From CAJXVY01 sp031580995 (GTDB taxonomy: Bacteria > Actinomycetota > Actinomycetes > Actinomycetales > Microbacteriaceae): DNA of 64,000 nucleotides. The DNA is taken from positions 3,051 to 67,050 of the forward strand of contig JAVLCC010000005.1 of NCBI GenBank assembly GCA_031580995.1, given 5' to 3'. Positions 43,827 through 52,547 of this stretch are shown piece after piece. The notes beneath the pieces were generated by a model. The model did not search any database, had not been told where the DNA came from, and saw nothing but the letters and a program-made list of their open reading frames with translations. The translations under genes were made by a program, and so were the position numbers. Numbering within the stretch: position 1 is the stretch's first letter; each line of letters opens with the position of its first letter.

Positions 43827-44900
43827 ATGGCTTCGGTCAAATTCGAAAAAGCCTCCAGGGTTTACCCCGGTGGCACCACCCCCGCGGTAGATCAACTAGA
43901 ACTAGACATCAAAGACGGTGAGTTCCTAGTTTTGGTTGGACCTTCTGGTTGCGGTAAATCCACAAGCTTGAGAATGCTTGCAGGATTGGAAGAAGTAAAC
44001 GACGGTGCAATTTATATTGGCGACAGAGATGTCACCGACGTTGCACCAAAAGATAGAGACATCGCGATGGTGTTTCAAAACTATGCCCTCTACCCACACA
44101 TGACCGTGGCTGAGAACATGGGATTCGCTCTCAAGATTGCAGGCATTGCCAAAGAAGAGCGTGCAGAGAGGGTTTTAGAAGCCGCAAAGCTTCTGGATCT
44201 AGAAGATTACCTATCCCGCAAGCCAAAGGCACTTTCTGGTGGACAGCGCCAGCGTGTTGCGATGGGCCGAGCAATTGTTCGTCAGCCTCAGGTGTTTTTG
44301 ATGGACGAGCCACTGTCAAACTTGGATGCAAAGCTCCGCGTTCAAACCAGAACTCAGATTGCTTCACTGCAGAAGCGTCTTGGAGTCACCACTGTTTATG
44401 TCACCCACGACCAAGTCGAGGCTATGACCATGGGTGATCGAGTAGCTGTTTTGAAAGATGGATTATTGCAGCAGGTTGCATCCCCAAGAGAGCTTTATGA
44501 CCGCCCAGCTAACGTATTCGTTGCAGGCTTTATCGGTTCTCCCGCAATGAACCTAATGCAGCTTCCAATCGTTGATGGCGGAGTTCAGTTTGGTGATGTT
44601 GTTTTGCCAGTTGGCAAAGAGGTCACCGAGAAATCAAGTGCCTCTAAGGTCACGGTTGGAATCAGGCCAGAGAAGTTTGAGGTCAGTGAGCACGGGTTGC
44701 CTGCAACTATCGACTTAGTTGAAGAGCTGGGAAGTGATGGATACCTCTATGGTCGCGCCCAGGTTGAGGGTGCAGATGTGAATCTGATTATTCGCACCGA
44801 TCCTCACGACCACCCAATGGCTGGCGACCAGATTCACCTGCGCTCGACTGCCGAAGAGGTTCACATCTTCGACACCGAGAGTGGTGAGCGACTTAACTAG
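43827..44900 (+). CDS. MsiK/UgpC-like sugar ABC transporter ATPase
   Basis: The ATPase has Walker A VGPSGCGKSTSL, the signature LSGGQRQRVAMGRAI, Walker B VFLMDEPLSNLDAKL, the H-loop VTHDQVEAMTMGDR and a C-terminal TOBE-like domain (VGIRPEKFEV). This is the shared-ATPase form that serves several carbohydrate ABC transporters in Actinobacteria, and no permease or binding protein gene is nearby. I start at the ATG at 43827, with AAGGAG six bases upstream, giving 357 aa; the upstream GTG at 43812 adds five residues. Its partner transporters must lie elsewhere. Confidence 0.91.
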   Translation: MASVKFEKASRVYPGGTTPAVDQLELDIKDGEFLVLVGPSGCGKSTSLRMLAGLEEVNDGAIYIGDRDVTDVAPKDRDIAMVFQNYALYPHMTVAENMGFALKIAGIAKEERAERVLEAAKLLDLEDYLSRKPKALSGGQRQRVAMGRAIVRQPQVFLMDEPLSNLDAKLRVQTRTQIASLQKRLGVTTVYVTHDQVEAMTMGDRVAVLKDGLLQQVASPRELYDRPANVFVAGFIGSPAMNLMQLPIVDGGVQFGDVVLPVGKEVTEKSSASKVTVGIRPEKFEVSEHGLPATIDLVEELGSDGYLYGRAQVEGADVNLIIRTDPHDHPMAGDQIHLRSTAEEVHIFDTESGERLN

Positions 44901-44903
44901 TCA

Positions 44904-46199
44904 ATGACCAATCTAAAGTTCCTCTCTGCCACGGCCGAACCAGCACTGCTGGATCTGCCGTGGCAGTTGGCTTTAGAGGACTGGCCAGAGGAAAAAATAG
45001 CTGCCCTACCAAAAGGCATATCTCGGCACACGGTGCGCTTTGTAAAATTGGATGACCACGTGATTGCCATCAAAGAAACATTGTTTGATTTAGCAAAGCG
45101 TGAATACGAAATGCTTAGAGATTTAGAAAAACTTGAAATTCCCTGCGTTGAACCGTTTGCGATTGTCTCTGGCAGAAAAACCGAAGATGGCGAAGAGCTA
45201 CCGGCTGTTTTGATCACCAGGCATTTGAAGTATTCACTCCCCTACCGGGCTATGTGGTCACAAGGAATCAAGGAGCAAACAGCCAAAAGACTGGTTGATG
45301 CGCTGGCGCTACTGTTAGTGAGACTTCACCTGATTGGTTTTTTCTGGGGGGATGTTTCACTATCAAACACCTTATTTAGACGTGACGCCGGGTCCTTCGC
45401 TGCATATTTGGTGGATGCTGAAACTGGGCAGTTATATGAATCAAGGCTTTCCAACGGCCAACGTGAAAATGATCTGGAAATTGCAAGGGTGAACATTGCT
45501 GGGGAATTAATGGACCTAGTTGCAAGTGGCAAAGCCCAAGAGGTGGACCCAGTTGCAATCTCGCAACGAATAGTTGATAAATACCATTCGCTCTGGAAAG
45601 AGCTCACAGAGGTCCAAGCATTTGCTGGTGATGAGCGCTACAAAATCGAAGAGCGTGTCAGAAGACTGAATGAGCTCGGCTTTGACATTGAAGAGATGCG
45701 AATGGAAAGAGCCCCTGGGGGTTCGGAGATAAAGATTCAGCCAAAGGTTGTGGATGCGGGTCACCATCAAAGAAGGCTTATAAGACTCACTGGTTTAGAT
45801 GTTGAGGAAAACCAAGCCAGAAGGCTTCTAAATCAGATTGATGAATTCGCTTTACACAATGACCCTGATGCAGATGAGGAAATGATGGCGCATAAATGGC
45901 TCAGCCAAGAATTTGAGCCAGTTGTCAATGCAGTTCCCAGAGAGCTAAGAACCAAGATTGAAAATGCCGAGTTATTTCACGAGGTCTTGGAACACCAGTG
46001 GCAGAAATCCAATGAACTGGAACGAGACGTTGAATTACTGGAAGCAGTGCAGAGCTACACCGATGAGATTTTGGTCAACAGGCGCGATGAATCCGCATAC
46101 TTGGGAACCACAACAGAAATGATCACCCTTCCTAATCCGGTTCCCTCTGGGGAGTATGTAGTGGATGAAGAAGAAGGCGACTGGAGAGATCTGGTTTAG
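44904..46199 (+). CDS. DUF4032 protein with kinase-like domain
   Basis: A 431-aa protein found mainly in Actinobacteria. The N-terminal half has a protein-kinase-like layout with every key position filled: Lys57 in VIAIKETL, a glutamate near 67-69, His142 and Asp150 in HLIGFFWGDVSLSNTL with Asn155, and Asp171 in VDAETG, which resembles the DFG site. The C-terminal half is the DUF4032 region, rich in charged helices. Kinase activity is inferred from these residues only. It follows the ATPase gene after three bases and converges with rlmB through overlapping stop codons. Confidence 0.75.
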   Translation: MTNLKFLSATAEPALLDLPWQLALEDWPEEKIAALPKGISRHTVRFVKLDDHVIAIKETLFDLAKREYEMLRDLEKLEIPCVEPFAIVSGRKTEDGEELPAVLITRHLKYSLPYRAMWSQGIKEQTAKRLVDALALLLVRLHLIGFFWGDVSLSNTLFRRDAGSFAAYLVDAETGQLYESRLSNGQRENDLEIARVNIAGELMDLVASGKAQEVDPVAISQRIVDKYHSLWKELTEVQAFAGDERYKIEERVRRLNELGFDIEEMRMERAPGGSEIKIQPKVVDAGHHQRRLIRLTGLDVEENQARRLLNQIDEFALHNDPDADEEMMAHKWLSQEFEPVVNAVPRELRTKIENAELFHEVLEHQWQKSNELERDVELLEAVQSYTDEILVNRRDESAYLGTTTEMITLPNPVPSGEYVVDEEEGDWRDLV

Positions 46200-47071
46200 C
46201 GCTTTTTAGCTATTTCATATAGCGCTAAGGATGCGGCAACAGATGCATTCAGAGATTCCACACTTGAACTAATTGGAATGCTCACAATCTGATCGCAGGT
46301 TTTTCTGACTAATTGGCTAATGCCTTTACCTTCAGCTCCGACAACAACAACCAATGGCTGATCGGCAAGTTCCAAATCAGGAAGGCTTATCTCGCCATCG
46401 CCATCCAAGCCAATTACAAATAATCCCTGCTTTTGGTATTCCTTCAGGGAAGCATTCAAATTAGGCGCCATTGCAACTGGGATTCTGGCTGCGGCTCCCG
46501 CGGATGTTTTCCAAGCGGCAGGTGTCATGCCAACGCTTCTTCTAGAGGGAATCAAAATACCGCTTGCTCCAAATGCTGAAGCCGAACGAATGATTGCTCC
46601 TAGGTTTCTAGGGTCAGTGATTCCATCACAGGCAATCACCAACGGACGCTTGCCAACCAAAAGGTCATGGGGATTTGAATAGATATAGGGAGGAACTTGC
46701 AAGATAACACCCTGGTGAACGCTATCCACCCCTGCAAGTCTTGATAGCTCAGGTTTTGTGAGCTCGGTGATTGGCAATGAGCGAGCATTGGCAATGGAGA
46801 TGATTTCCTTCATGCGATCATCCATCTCCAGCTGATTGGCGATAACCAGTGACTTTGCCGGAATCTTTGCCCTGAGAGACTCTAAAACACTGTTTTTACC
46901 GCTCACGATGTCATTGGTGGGTGATGTTCGCTTCTGGCCCTGTGAGGGTCTCTGCTTAGCTTTATAGGCTTTGTGGTTGGGTCTATCCTGAGCTTTTGGA
47001 GTTGGACCTTTTCCGGATAGGCGTTTTCTTCCGTGTCCGCCGGTTCCGACAGATGGTTTTTTCTTAGGCAT
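46196..47071 (-). CDS. rlmB: 23S rRNA (guanosine-2'-O-)-methyltransferase RlmB
   Basis: An RlmB/TrmH-family SPOUT methyltransferase. The C-terminal catalytic half contains DGITDPRNLGAIIRSA, a VVGAEGKGISQLV segment and PISSSVESLNASVAASLALYE, the SAM-binding knot motifs. The N-terminus is a basic Lys/Arg-rich tail. I start at ATG 47071, with GGAG five bases upstream, over an earlier ATG at 47092. It overlaps the cysS end by eight bases; the cysS-rlmB order is the usual actinobacterial one. The product is 291 aa. Confidence 0.92.
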   Translation of the reverse strand: MPKKKPSVGTGGHGRKRLSGKGPTPKAQDRPNHKAYKAKQRPSQGQKRTSPTNDIVSGKNSVLESLRAKIPAKSLVIANQLEMDDRMKEIISIANARSLPITELTKPELSRLAGVDSVHQGVILQVPPYIYSNPHDLLVGKRPLVIACDGITDPRNLGAIIRSASAFGASGILIPSRRSVGMTPAAWKTSAGAAARIPVAMAPNLNASLKEYQKQGLFVIGLDGDGEISLPDLELADQPLVVVVGAEGKGISQLVRKTCDQIVSIPISSSVESLNASVAASLALYEIAKKR

Positions 47072-48440
47072 CAATGCTCCATGTTGTTCCATCAGCGTCG
47101 TCTTCTAGGGTCACGCCGATTTCTGAAAGTTTGTCTCTAATTTGATCCGCTAGATCAAAATCTTTATTTTCTCTAGCCTCTGACCGTAACCGAATCTGCT
47201 CTTCAATAAGACTTCCCAACACCAGCATCTCAGCTCCGGTGCTTTCTGTCTCAAATTCGATTCCTAGAATTTCTAGCATTGCTAAAACCTCACCAAGCGA
47301 TCCTGCAGCATCGCGAAGTCGCTGCTCATCCAAAGCTTGGTTTCCCTCACGAACCTTTTCATGCAAGATCGCAATTGCTGCTGGCAGGTTGAGATCATCC
47401 TCCATCGCGACATCGAATGCTTCTGGGATTAAATGCTCAATGGTGTATTGGCTGTCACCTAATTTTCTTGCCGCTCTTTCAACAAAACCCTCAATCCGCT
47501 CCAGAGCACTCTCCGCCTCATCTAAAGAACCCGATTGATAATCCAAAACCGAACGGTAGTGAGCACTGAGTAGGTAATAGCGAAGCACCATCGGTGAGTG
47601 AGAATTCAATAACTCCGCCCCGAAAACACTGTTGCCTAAAGATTTACTCATCTTTGAACCCTCAACGGTGACTAAGCCGTTATGCATCCAGAGATTTGCA
47701 AACTCGCTCCCCGAAGCTCTGGATTGAGCCAACTCGTTTTCGTGGTGTGGGAATCTAAGATCCAATCCCCCGCCATGGATGTCAAAGTTTTTACCCAGGT
47801 ATTTCTCTGCCATCGCGGAGCATTCAATATGCCAACCGGGACGTCCTTGGCCAAATTCACTTTCCCAGCTAGCGGATTCAGGCTCTGTGTCTTTGCTAGC
47901 TTTCCATAGGGTGAAATCAGTGGCTGATTTTTTAAATTCTCCAGCCCCCTCACCCTCCATGTCATCAGGTTTCTGGTTTGTAAGCTCCCCATAATCACCC
48001 CAGGAAGCACTGTCAAAATAAACATCACCGTTATTTGCCCTATAGGCGAAACCTGCATCAACTAGCTTTGAAATCATTTGCAGTATCTCTGGGATGTGAC
48101 CGGTCGCCCTTGGCTCATTGCTTGGTCTTTGTATCCCCAGTGCATCAAACTGACGCTGAAATTCCAATTCGTTTTTATAAGCCAACTCCCACCAACTGAG
48201 CTCATCGGTGTGTTTTTCCAAGACTTTGTCATCGATGTCTGTGATGTTTCGAATCAAGGTCACTTTCAAACCTTTATGCGCTAACCAACGAGACAGTAGG
48301 TCATAAACCAGTGCACTTCGCAGATGCCCTATGTGTGGCTCAGACTGAACCGTTGGACCACAAACATAAATGGACACATGGCCATTGTTTATGGGCTTTA
48401 AATCCACAAGCTCATGGGCTTTAGAGTCGTATAGCTGCAC
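47064..48440 (-). CDS. cysS: Cysteine--tRNA ligase
   Basis: A class I synthetase charging tRNA-Cys. The 458-aa sequence has the zinc-site VCGPTVQSEPHIGHLRSAL with the HIGH motif, RPGWHIECSAMAEKYLG, HGGGLDLRFPHHENE and SKMSKSLGNSV with the KMSKS motif. It lies between ispDF (nine bases upstream) and rlmB (eight-base overlap), a conserved cluster. A second CysS-like gene, mshC for mycothiol synthesis, is not in this window. Secure. Confidence 0.96.
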   Translation of the reverse strand: MQLYDSKAHELVDLKPINNGHVSIYVCGPTVQSEPHIGHLRSALVYDLLSRWLAHKGLKVTLIRNITDIDDKVLEKHTDELSWWELAYKNELEFQRQFDALGIQRPSNEPRATGHIPEILQMISKLVDAGFAYRANNGDVYFDSASWGDYGELTNQKPDDMEGEGAGEFKKSATDFTLWKASKDTEPESASWESEFGQGRPGWHIECSAMAEKYLGKNFDIHGGGLDLRFPHHENELAQSRASGSEFANLWMHNGLVTVEGSKMSKSLGNSVFGAELLNSHSPMVLRYYLLSAHYRSVLDYQSGSLDEAESALERIEGFVERAARKLGDSQYTIEHLIPEAFDVAMEDDLNLPAAIAILHEKVREGNQALDEQRLRDAAGSLGEVLAMLEILGIEFETESTGAEMLVLGSLIEEQIRLRSEARENKDFDLADQIRDKLSEIGVTLEDDADGTTWSIDA

Positions 48441-48449
48441 GCCGCTAGC

Positions 48450-49544
48450 CTATCTAGCTTTTTTCAATGAAGCGGTTGCAACCGCCCCCACACCACTGGC
48501 ATCTTTCAAAAAACCTAAGCCATCGGTGGTGGTCGCCAAAATACTCACCGGTGCTCCAATTAGCTCCGTTAGCTTCGCTTGCAAGTCTTTTCTAATCGGT
48601 GAAATCTTCGGTTTATCCGCAACCAGCTGACAGGAGACATTCACGACTTTGAAACCAGCTTTTTCTAATAACTGCATGGTTTCATTGATAAATAACTCAC
48701 CACTTGCCCCTGCAAACTTTGGTTCATCAATTCCATAAACACTTCCGATATCACCAAGCCTGGCAGCAGCCAACATTGCATCCACAATCGCATGCGATAA
48801 AGCATCGCCATCGCTGTGACCCTCAAGTTTTGGATAGCCATCAATGGCCATTGTTCCCAGCATCAGCTCTCCAGCATCTGAAAACTTATGACTATCCACT
48901 CCCGTTCCAACGAAAACATCATTGCTGAGATCATCCTCGGTGGTTATCTTTTTGGAGCGAATATCTCCTGCGACAAAGCCAACCGCGTGCCCCGCATTTT
49001 CCATCAGCATGGCCTCATCAGTTACTTCAACATCACTAAAACTTGCAAGCAGTTTCTCCCTGTCAAACCCCTGTGGTGTTTGCGCTGCCACTAATTGATC
49101 ACGATTGATAGTGGCGGTGATTAGTTGCCCATCGATTTGTTTGATGGTGTCGGTAACTGCAATTGCGGGGATGACCGCATCAAAAGCCTCTAAAGCCTCG
49201 GTCACTCTTTCAAAAACATCTATTGGTGTGAAACACCTCGCGGCATCGTGAATCAAAACTTTGTCTGCATTCGTAGCTTGGATTCCATTGAAAGCGCTTT
49301 GCTGTCTCGTGTCTCCACCAGCAATCAACTTTGCTGATTCTGGGATGAGTTCTCGAAACTGATCGAGATAATCATCGGGAGCGACAACCACAAGTTCAGT
49401 CTCTGTCTCTGTCTCTGTCTCGGGAAGATTGTCCAGGCAGTGTTCCAAAATTGTTTTTCCATCAATTTGAACTAAGGCCTTGGGGATTCCCCTGCCTAGT
49501 CTTTCGCCGCGACCCGCGGCCACGACGATGATTGCGAGGCTCAT
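48450..49544 (-). CDS. ispDF: Fused IspD-IspF (MEP pathway bifunctional enzyme)
   Basis: The 364-aa protein joins two MEP enzymes. Residues 1-200 are IspD, with VVAAGRGERLGRGIPKAL and the VLIHDAARCF motif. From about 206 the IspF domain begins with GTGVDSHKF, followed by GHSDGDALSHAIVDA, DIGS and ATTTDGLGF, which contains the metal-binding and CDP-binding residues. The order matches ispE upstream of IspF in the pathway (ispE is at 13063). Residues 42-50 are a (Glu-Thr) run produced by the hexanucleotide repeat at 49399-49421. It lies directly downstream of carD, with which it overlaps little. Confidence 0.94.
   Translation of the reverse strand: MSLAIIVVAAGRGERLGRGIPKALVQIDGKTILEHCLDNLPETETETETELVVVAPDDYLDQFRELIPESAKLIAGGDTRQQSAFNGIQATNADKVLIHDAARCFTPIDVFERVTEALEAFDAVIPAIAVTDTIKQIDGQLITATINRDQLVAAQTPQGFDREKLLASFSDVEVTDEAMLMENAGHAVGFVAGDIRSKKITTEDDLSNDVFVGTGVDSHKFSDAGELMLGTMAIDGYPKLEGHSDGDALSHAIVDAMLAAARLGDIGSVYGIDEPKFAGASGELFINETMQLLEKAGFKVVNVSCQLVADKPKISPIRKDLQAKLTELIGAPVSILATTTDGLGFLKDASGVGAVATASLKKAR
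49399..49421 (-). repeat. Hexanucleotide repeat in ispDF coding sequence
   Basis: On the reverse strand GAGACA is repeated 3.8 times in tandem, encoding alternating Glu-Thr at residues 42-50 of IspDF. Because the unit is a multiple of three, gain or loss of a copy would change the protein length without a frameshift. Confidence 0.9.
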
Positions 49545-49546
49545 GA

Positions 49547-50029
49547 TTAGCCCGCGAGGACTTTGTCTAGCTCCGCGCCAGCCTTTTCCTCATCGGTTTT
49601 GCGAGCAAGTGCCAACTCAGAAATCAAAATCTGTCTTGCCTTTGCAAGCATTCTCTTCTCACCTGCAGAAAGACCGCGATCCTGATCTCTTCTCCAGAGG
49701 TCTCTGACAACCTCGCTGACCTTCACAACATCACCGCTTGCAAGTTTTTCCAAGTTGGCTTTATACCTTCTTGACCAGTTGGTTGGCTCTTCAACAAACT
49801 CCGCCTGCAAAACATCAAAGACCTCTTTGACGCCTTTTTTGTCGATGACGTCACGAACGCCAACCTTTTCGACGTTTTCCTTGGGAACCTGAATCTCAAG
49901 TTCTGACTGGGTGACCATCAGGGTCAAATACTCTTTGGTTTCGCCGCGCACGGTTTTCTTGGCAATTTTGGTGATTTTCGCCGCGCCGTGGTGGGGATAA
50001 ACTACTGTCTCGCCTACTTCAAAACGCAT
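49547..50029 (-). CDS. carD: CarD-like RNA polymerase-binding transcription regulator
   Basis: CarD stabilises RNA polymerase at promoters, notably of rRNA genes, in Actinobacteria. The 160-aa protein starts with FEVGETVVYPHHGAAKITKI, the RNAP-interacting Tudor-like domain, and carries a basic C-terminal DNA-binding helical domain with EPTNWSRRYKANLEKLASGD and VVRDLWRRDQDRGLS. It is transcribed leftward ahead of ispDF and cysS; carD-ispD is a classic linkage. Divergent from a lipoprotein gene. Secure. Confidence 0.96.
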   Translation of the reverse strand: MRFEVGETVVYPHHGAAKITKIAKKTVRGETKEYLTLMVTQSELEIQVPKENVEKVGVRDVIDKKGVKEVFDVLQAEFVEEPTNWSRRYKANLEKLASGDVVKVSEVVRDLWRRDQDRGLSAGEKRMLAKARQILISELALARKTDEEKAGAELDKVLAG

Positions 50030-50120
50030 ATTGTTCTCTCAACTCCAAAGTGTCAGTCTACCACAGTGGGTCAAGCGCTTCTGGGCTAGAATGACAAGAG
50101 TAATTTCACTGGAGGATATT

Positions 50121-50594
50121 TTGCGCCGAGTTCTGTCTGCCCTTGCCGTCTCGACACTAGTTGTAACAATCACCACCGGTTGCCAGTTCATGCAACCGGT
50201 GCGTTCTTTGGACCCCTACGCCCCATCAGATGGTTTTCAAACCGACATTGACGAGCTAAAAGCAAGAAACTTCATGCTGCTGGAGCTTGATAACGAAGCA
50301 GCCCTGATTGGAAGCTTTGTAAACAGCGGAGATGTCGATCTAGACGTGACGGTGCAGATAATCAGCGGGGATAACCGCTCAGACACCTTTGTTGAGGTTC
50401 CAGCCGGAGGAAAAACAGACATGGGTTATAACGGAAACCCTCCCAAGCGAGTCGATCTACCAGATGAAATCATTGCAGGTCAGCTTTACCCGATTTTTAT
50501 CCAGGTAGAGCAAGACACCCCAAGAGAACTACTAGTGCCAGTTATGGATGGATCTCTTGAGGAGTATCAGCAGATGATTGACCTGCTGAACTAA
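50121..50594 (+). CDS. Putative lipoprotein, function unknown
   Basis: A 157-aa protein, beginning at the TTG at 50121, with GGAGG upstream. The N-terminus has a signal peptide ending in TITTGC, so Cys23 is probably lipidated. The mature part has no recognisable domain, but resembles a beta-rich domain (ALIGSFVNSGDVDLDVTVQII). A longer open frame to 50031 exists but would lengthen the leader by 30 residues without a signal. It sits between carD and the RegX3-like gene, where many Microbacteriaceae have a lipoprotein (from memory). The stop codon overlaps that of regX3. Confidence 0.75.
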   Translation: MRRVLSALAVSTLVVTITTGCQFMQPVRSLDPYAPSDGFQTDIDELKARNFMLLELDNEAALIGSFVNSGDVDLDVTVQIISGDNRSDTFVEVPAGGKTDMGYNGNPPKRVDLPDEIIAGQLYPIFIQVEQDTPRELLVPVMDGSLEEYQQMIDLLN

Positions 50595-51271
50595 GCCTCG
50601 AATTTATATCCAAGCCCTCTGACTGTTAGCAGATGCCTTGGCCTTGCGGGGTCATCTTCGATTTTTGAGCGAATTCTTTTCACGTGGACATCAAGTGTTT
50701 TTGTGTCACCGTAGTAATTACTCCCCCAAACGCGATCAATGATTTGACCTCTGGTCAAAACCCTGTTCACGTTTTCCATCAGTAGCTCCAATAGTTCGAA
50801 TTCCTTAAGTGGCATTTGAACTTTCTCGCCGTGGACTGTGACTATGTGCTGCTCGACATCCATCTCCACCGAACCTGCCTTCAAAATGCCTTCTTGCTGC
50901 TCGATGGGGTCAGCTTTGCGCCTCAGAACCGCTTTCATTCTTGCCAACAGCTCCCTGGTTGAATAGGGCTTTGTGACATAGTCATCCGCCCCTATTTCTA
51001 AGCCAACAACCTTGTCAATCTCGGTGTCTTTGGCGGTGAGCATGATGATTGGAACATTTGATGTGTTTCTGACCTCGCGGCAAACCTCATTGCCACTAAG
51101 CCCTGGAAGCATCAGATCCAACAGAATCATGTCTGCTCCGTGCTCATCAAATACGGAAAGTGCGGTGGTGCCATCTTCTGCCTCCACCACGTCATACCCC
51201 TCTTTTTGCAGTAGGTAGACCAAAGGCTCACGTAGGTTCGCCTCATCCTCCACAACCAGAATCTTGGTCAT
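50591..51271 (-). CDS. regX3: RegX3-like response regulator
   Basis: An OmpR-family regulator of 226 aa. The receiver contains ILVVEDEANLREPL, Asp52 in ILLDLMLPG, and KPYSTREL with the conserved lysine; the winged helix has the DVHVKRIRSKIEDDP recognition-helix region. It overlaps the upstream kinase gene by four bases, and the phoU gene lies divergently across a short gap, the usual layout for SenX3-RegX3, the phosphate-sensing pair of Actinobacteria. The PHO-box-like repeats at 52476 and 59732 are likely binding sites (inference). Confidence 0.92.
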   Translation of the reverse strand: MTKILVVEDEANLREPLVYLLQKEGYDVVEAEDGTTALSVFDEHGADMILLDLMLPGLSGNEVCREVRNTSNVPIIMLTAKDTEIDKVVGLEIGADDYVTKPYSTRELLARMKAVLRRKADPIEQQEGILKAGSVEMDVEQHIVTVHGEKVQMPLKEFELLELLMENVNRVLTRGQIIDRVWGSNYYGDTKTLDVHVKRIRSKIEDDPARPRHLLTVRGLGYKFEA

Positions 51272-52434
51272 GCGTCTGCTCCGATCTGTTTATCGATTGT
51301 TGGAATCCGCAGAGTGAAAGTTGACCCAACACCCAAACGGCTGAATAGCTTCACCTCACCGTTATGGTTTTGAGCAGCGTGTTTCACGATGCTCAACCCC
51401 AAGCCGGTGCCCCCGGTCTCACGAGACCTAGATGGATCCACTCGATAAAACCTTTCAAATATCCGCTCCTGCTCATCCTCGGATATTCCCCTGCCACTAT
51501 CGGCAACGCTTATTTCCGCTAAATCTCCAACGCGCTTGATGCCAACACCAACCTGCGCCCCGTTATCTGAATAGACAATGGCGTTTTCAATCAGGTTTCT
51601 CAAAGCTGCGGTGAGCATGTCGTAATCACCTTTGACGTGGATGCTCTCGTGGGTATCAGCCATGACCTTGATTCCCTGTTGCTCAGCAAGCGTTTGATTT
51701 CTCTCAACCGCATCGGTGACAACCTGTCTGAGATCCATCTCAATAGCGTTTTCCAAAACCGGACCAGACTGCATTTTTGAAAGCTGAATCACTTCCTGCA
51801 CCAAATTAGATAAACGCTTTGATTCCTTTGAAAGATTCTGAGCAAACCTTTTGGCGGTCTCAGGATCATCAATTGAGTCCTCAATTGCCTCCGCCAACAA
51901 ACTGATTGCCCCAATTGGGGTTTTTAGTTCATGGGAAACATTGGCAACGAAATCTCTTCTGGTTTCTTCTAGGCGTTTGGATTCAGTTCTGTCATCCACC
52001 AGCAAAATGACCAAGTCTCTGCCGAAGTGGGCGGCGCGTGCTCTTAGCCAGATTGGGTTTTTTCCAGAGCCAGATTCGATTTCAACATCTCGCTCAATGA
52101 CATCCTGCTGATCTCTCGCCTCGTCAACTAAATTGACTAAAGATGCGTGTATTAGATGCCTATTTTGAATTAGTCCAAACACCTGCGCACCGGGAGAATA
52201 TCTCAGCACCTGATTATTTCTATTTAGGACAACACCGGCGTTAGCAATTCGGTCCACAATCTCAGCGGCAACCTCTTCAAAAACATTCACTCCGGAGCTG
52301 GATTTATAGCGGGAGCGTCTAATTGCGGCGATGCCGGCGACCAGTCCGAGCACCAGAAAGGCGATCAAAAGCCCCAGTGCTATTTGCTCGATTGTGTTCA
52401 CTTTATTAACAATATCTCCACTTTCTGGTAACAC
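51268..52434 (-). CDS. senX3: SenX3-like phosphate sensor histidine kinase
   Basis: A 388-aa kinase with one clear membrane segment near residues 17-39, a PAS-like region around 62-150 and catalytic HisKA/HATPase domains; the phosphoacceptor is His168 in VANVSHELKTPIGAI, followed by FERFYRVD and GGTGLGLSIVKHA. Its architecture fits SenX3, which senses phosphate through the Pst system and PhoU. The start is GTG at 52434. It is divergent from phoU, with the 113-base gap carrying the repeated PHO-box-like sequences. Confidence 0.91.
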   Translation of the reverse strand: MLPESGDIVNKVNTIEQIALGLLIAFLVLGLVAGIAAIRRSRYKSSSGVNVFEEVAAEIVDRIANAGVVLNRNNQVLRYSPGAQVFGLIQNRHLIHASLVNLVDEARDQQDVIERDVEIESGSGKNPIWLRARAAHFGRDLVILLVDDRTESKRLEETRRDFVANVSHELKTPIGAISLLAEAIEDSIDDPETAKRFAQNLSKESKRLSNLVQEVIQLSKMQSGPVLENAIEMDLRQVVTDAVERNQTLAEQQGIKVMADTHESIHVKGDYDMLTAALRNLIENAIVYSDNGAQVGVGIKRVGDLAEISVADSGRGISEDEQERIFERFYRVDPSRSRETGGTGLGLSIVKHAAQNHNGEVKLFSRLGVGSTFTLRIPTIDKQIGADA

Positions 52435-52475
52435 TACCGCCTTTCAAATCCAAAGGAAGTGGCTATTTTGTAGTA

Positions 52476-52508
52476 GTTTCAACAATGTTCAGCTTGTGTT
52501 CACTAATC
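52476..52508. promoter_or_regulatory. PHO-box-like direct repeats between senX3 and phoU
   Basis: Three repeats, GTTTCAACAAT, GTTCAGCTTGT and GTTCACTAATC, start at exactly 11-base intervals (52476, 52487 and 52498). This resembles actinobacterial PHO boxes. It could control both the divergent senX3-regX3 and phoU transcripts. Confidence 0.72.
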
Positions 52509-52547
52509 ACTGACACTCTCAACTGAGCAAGGAATTTAGGAGAAATT

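Noticed and set aside
44131..44367. Minus-strand frame inside the MsiK/UgpC-like ATPase gene
   Set aside because: Complement of a strongly conserved ATPase; no family pattern.
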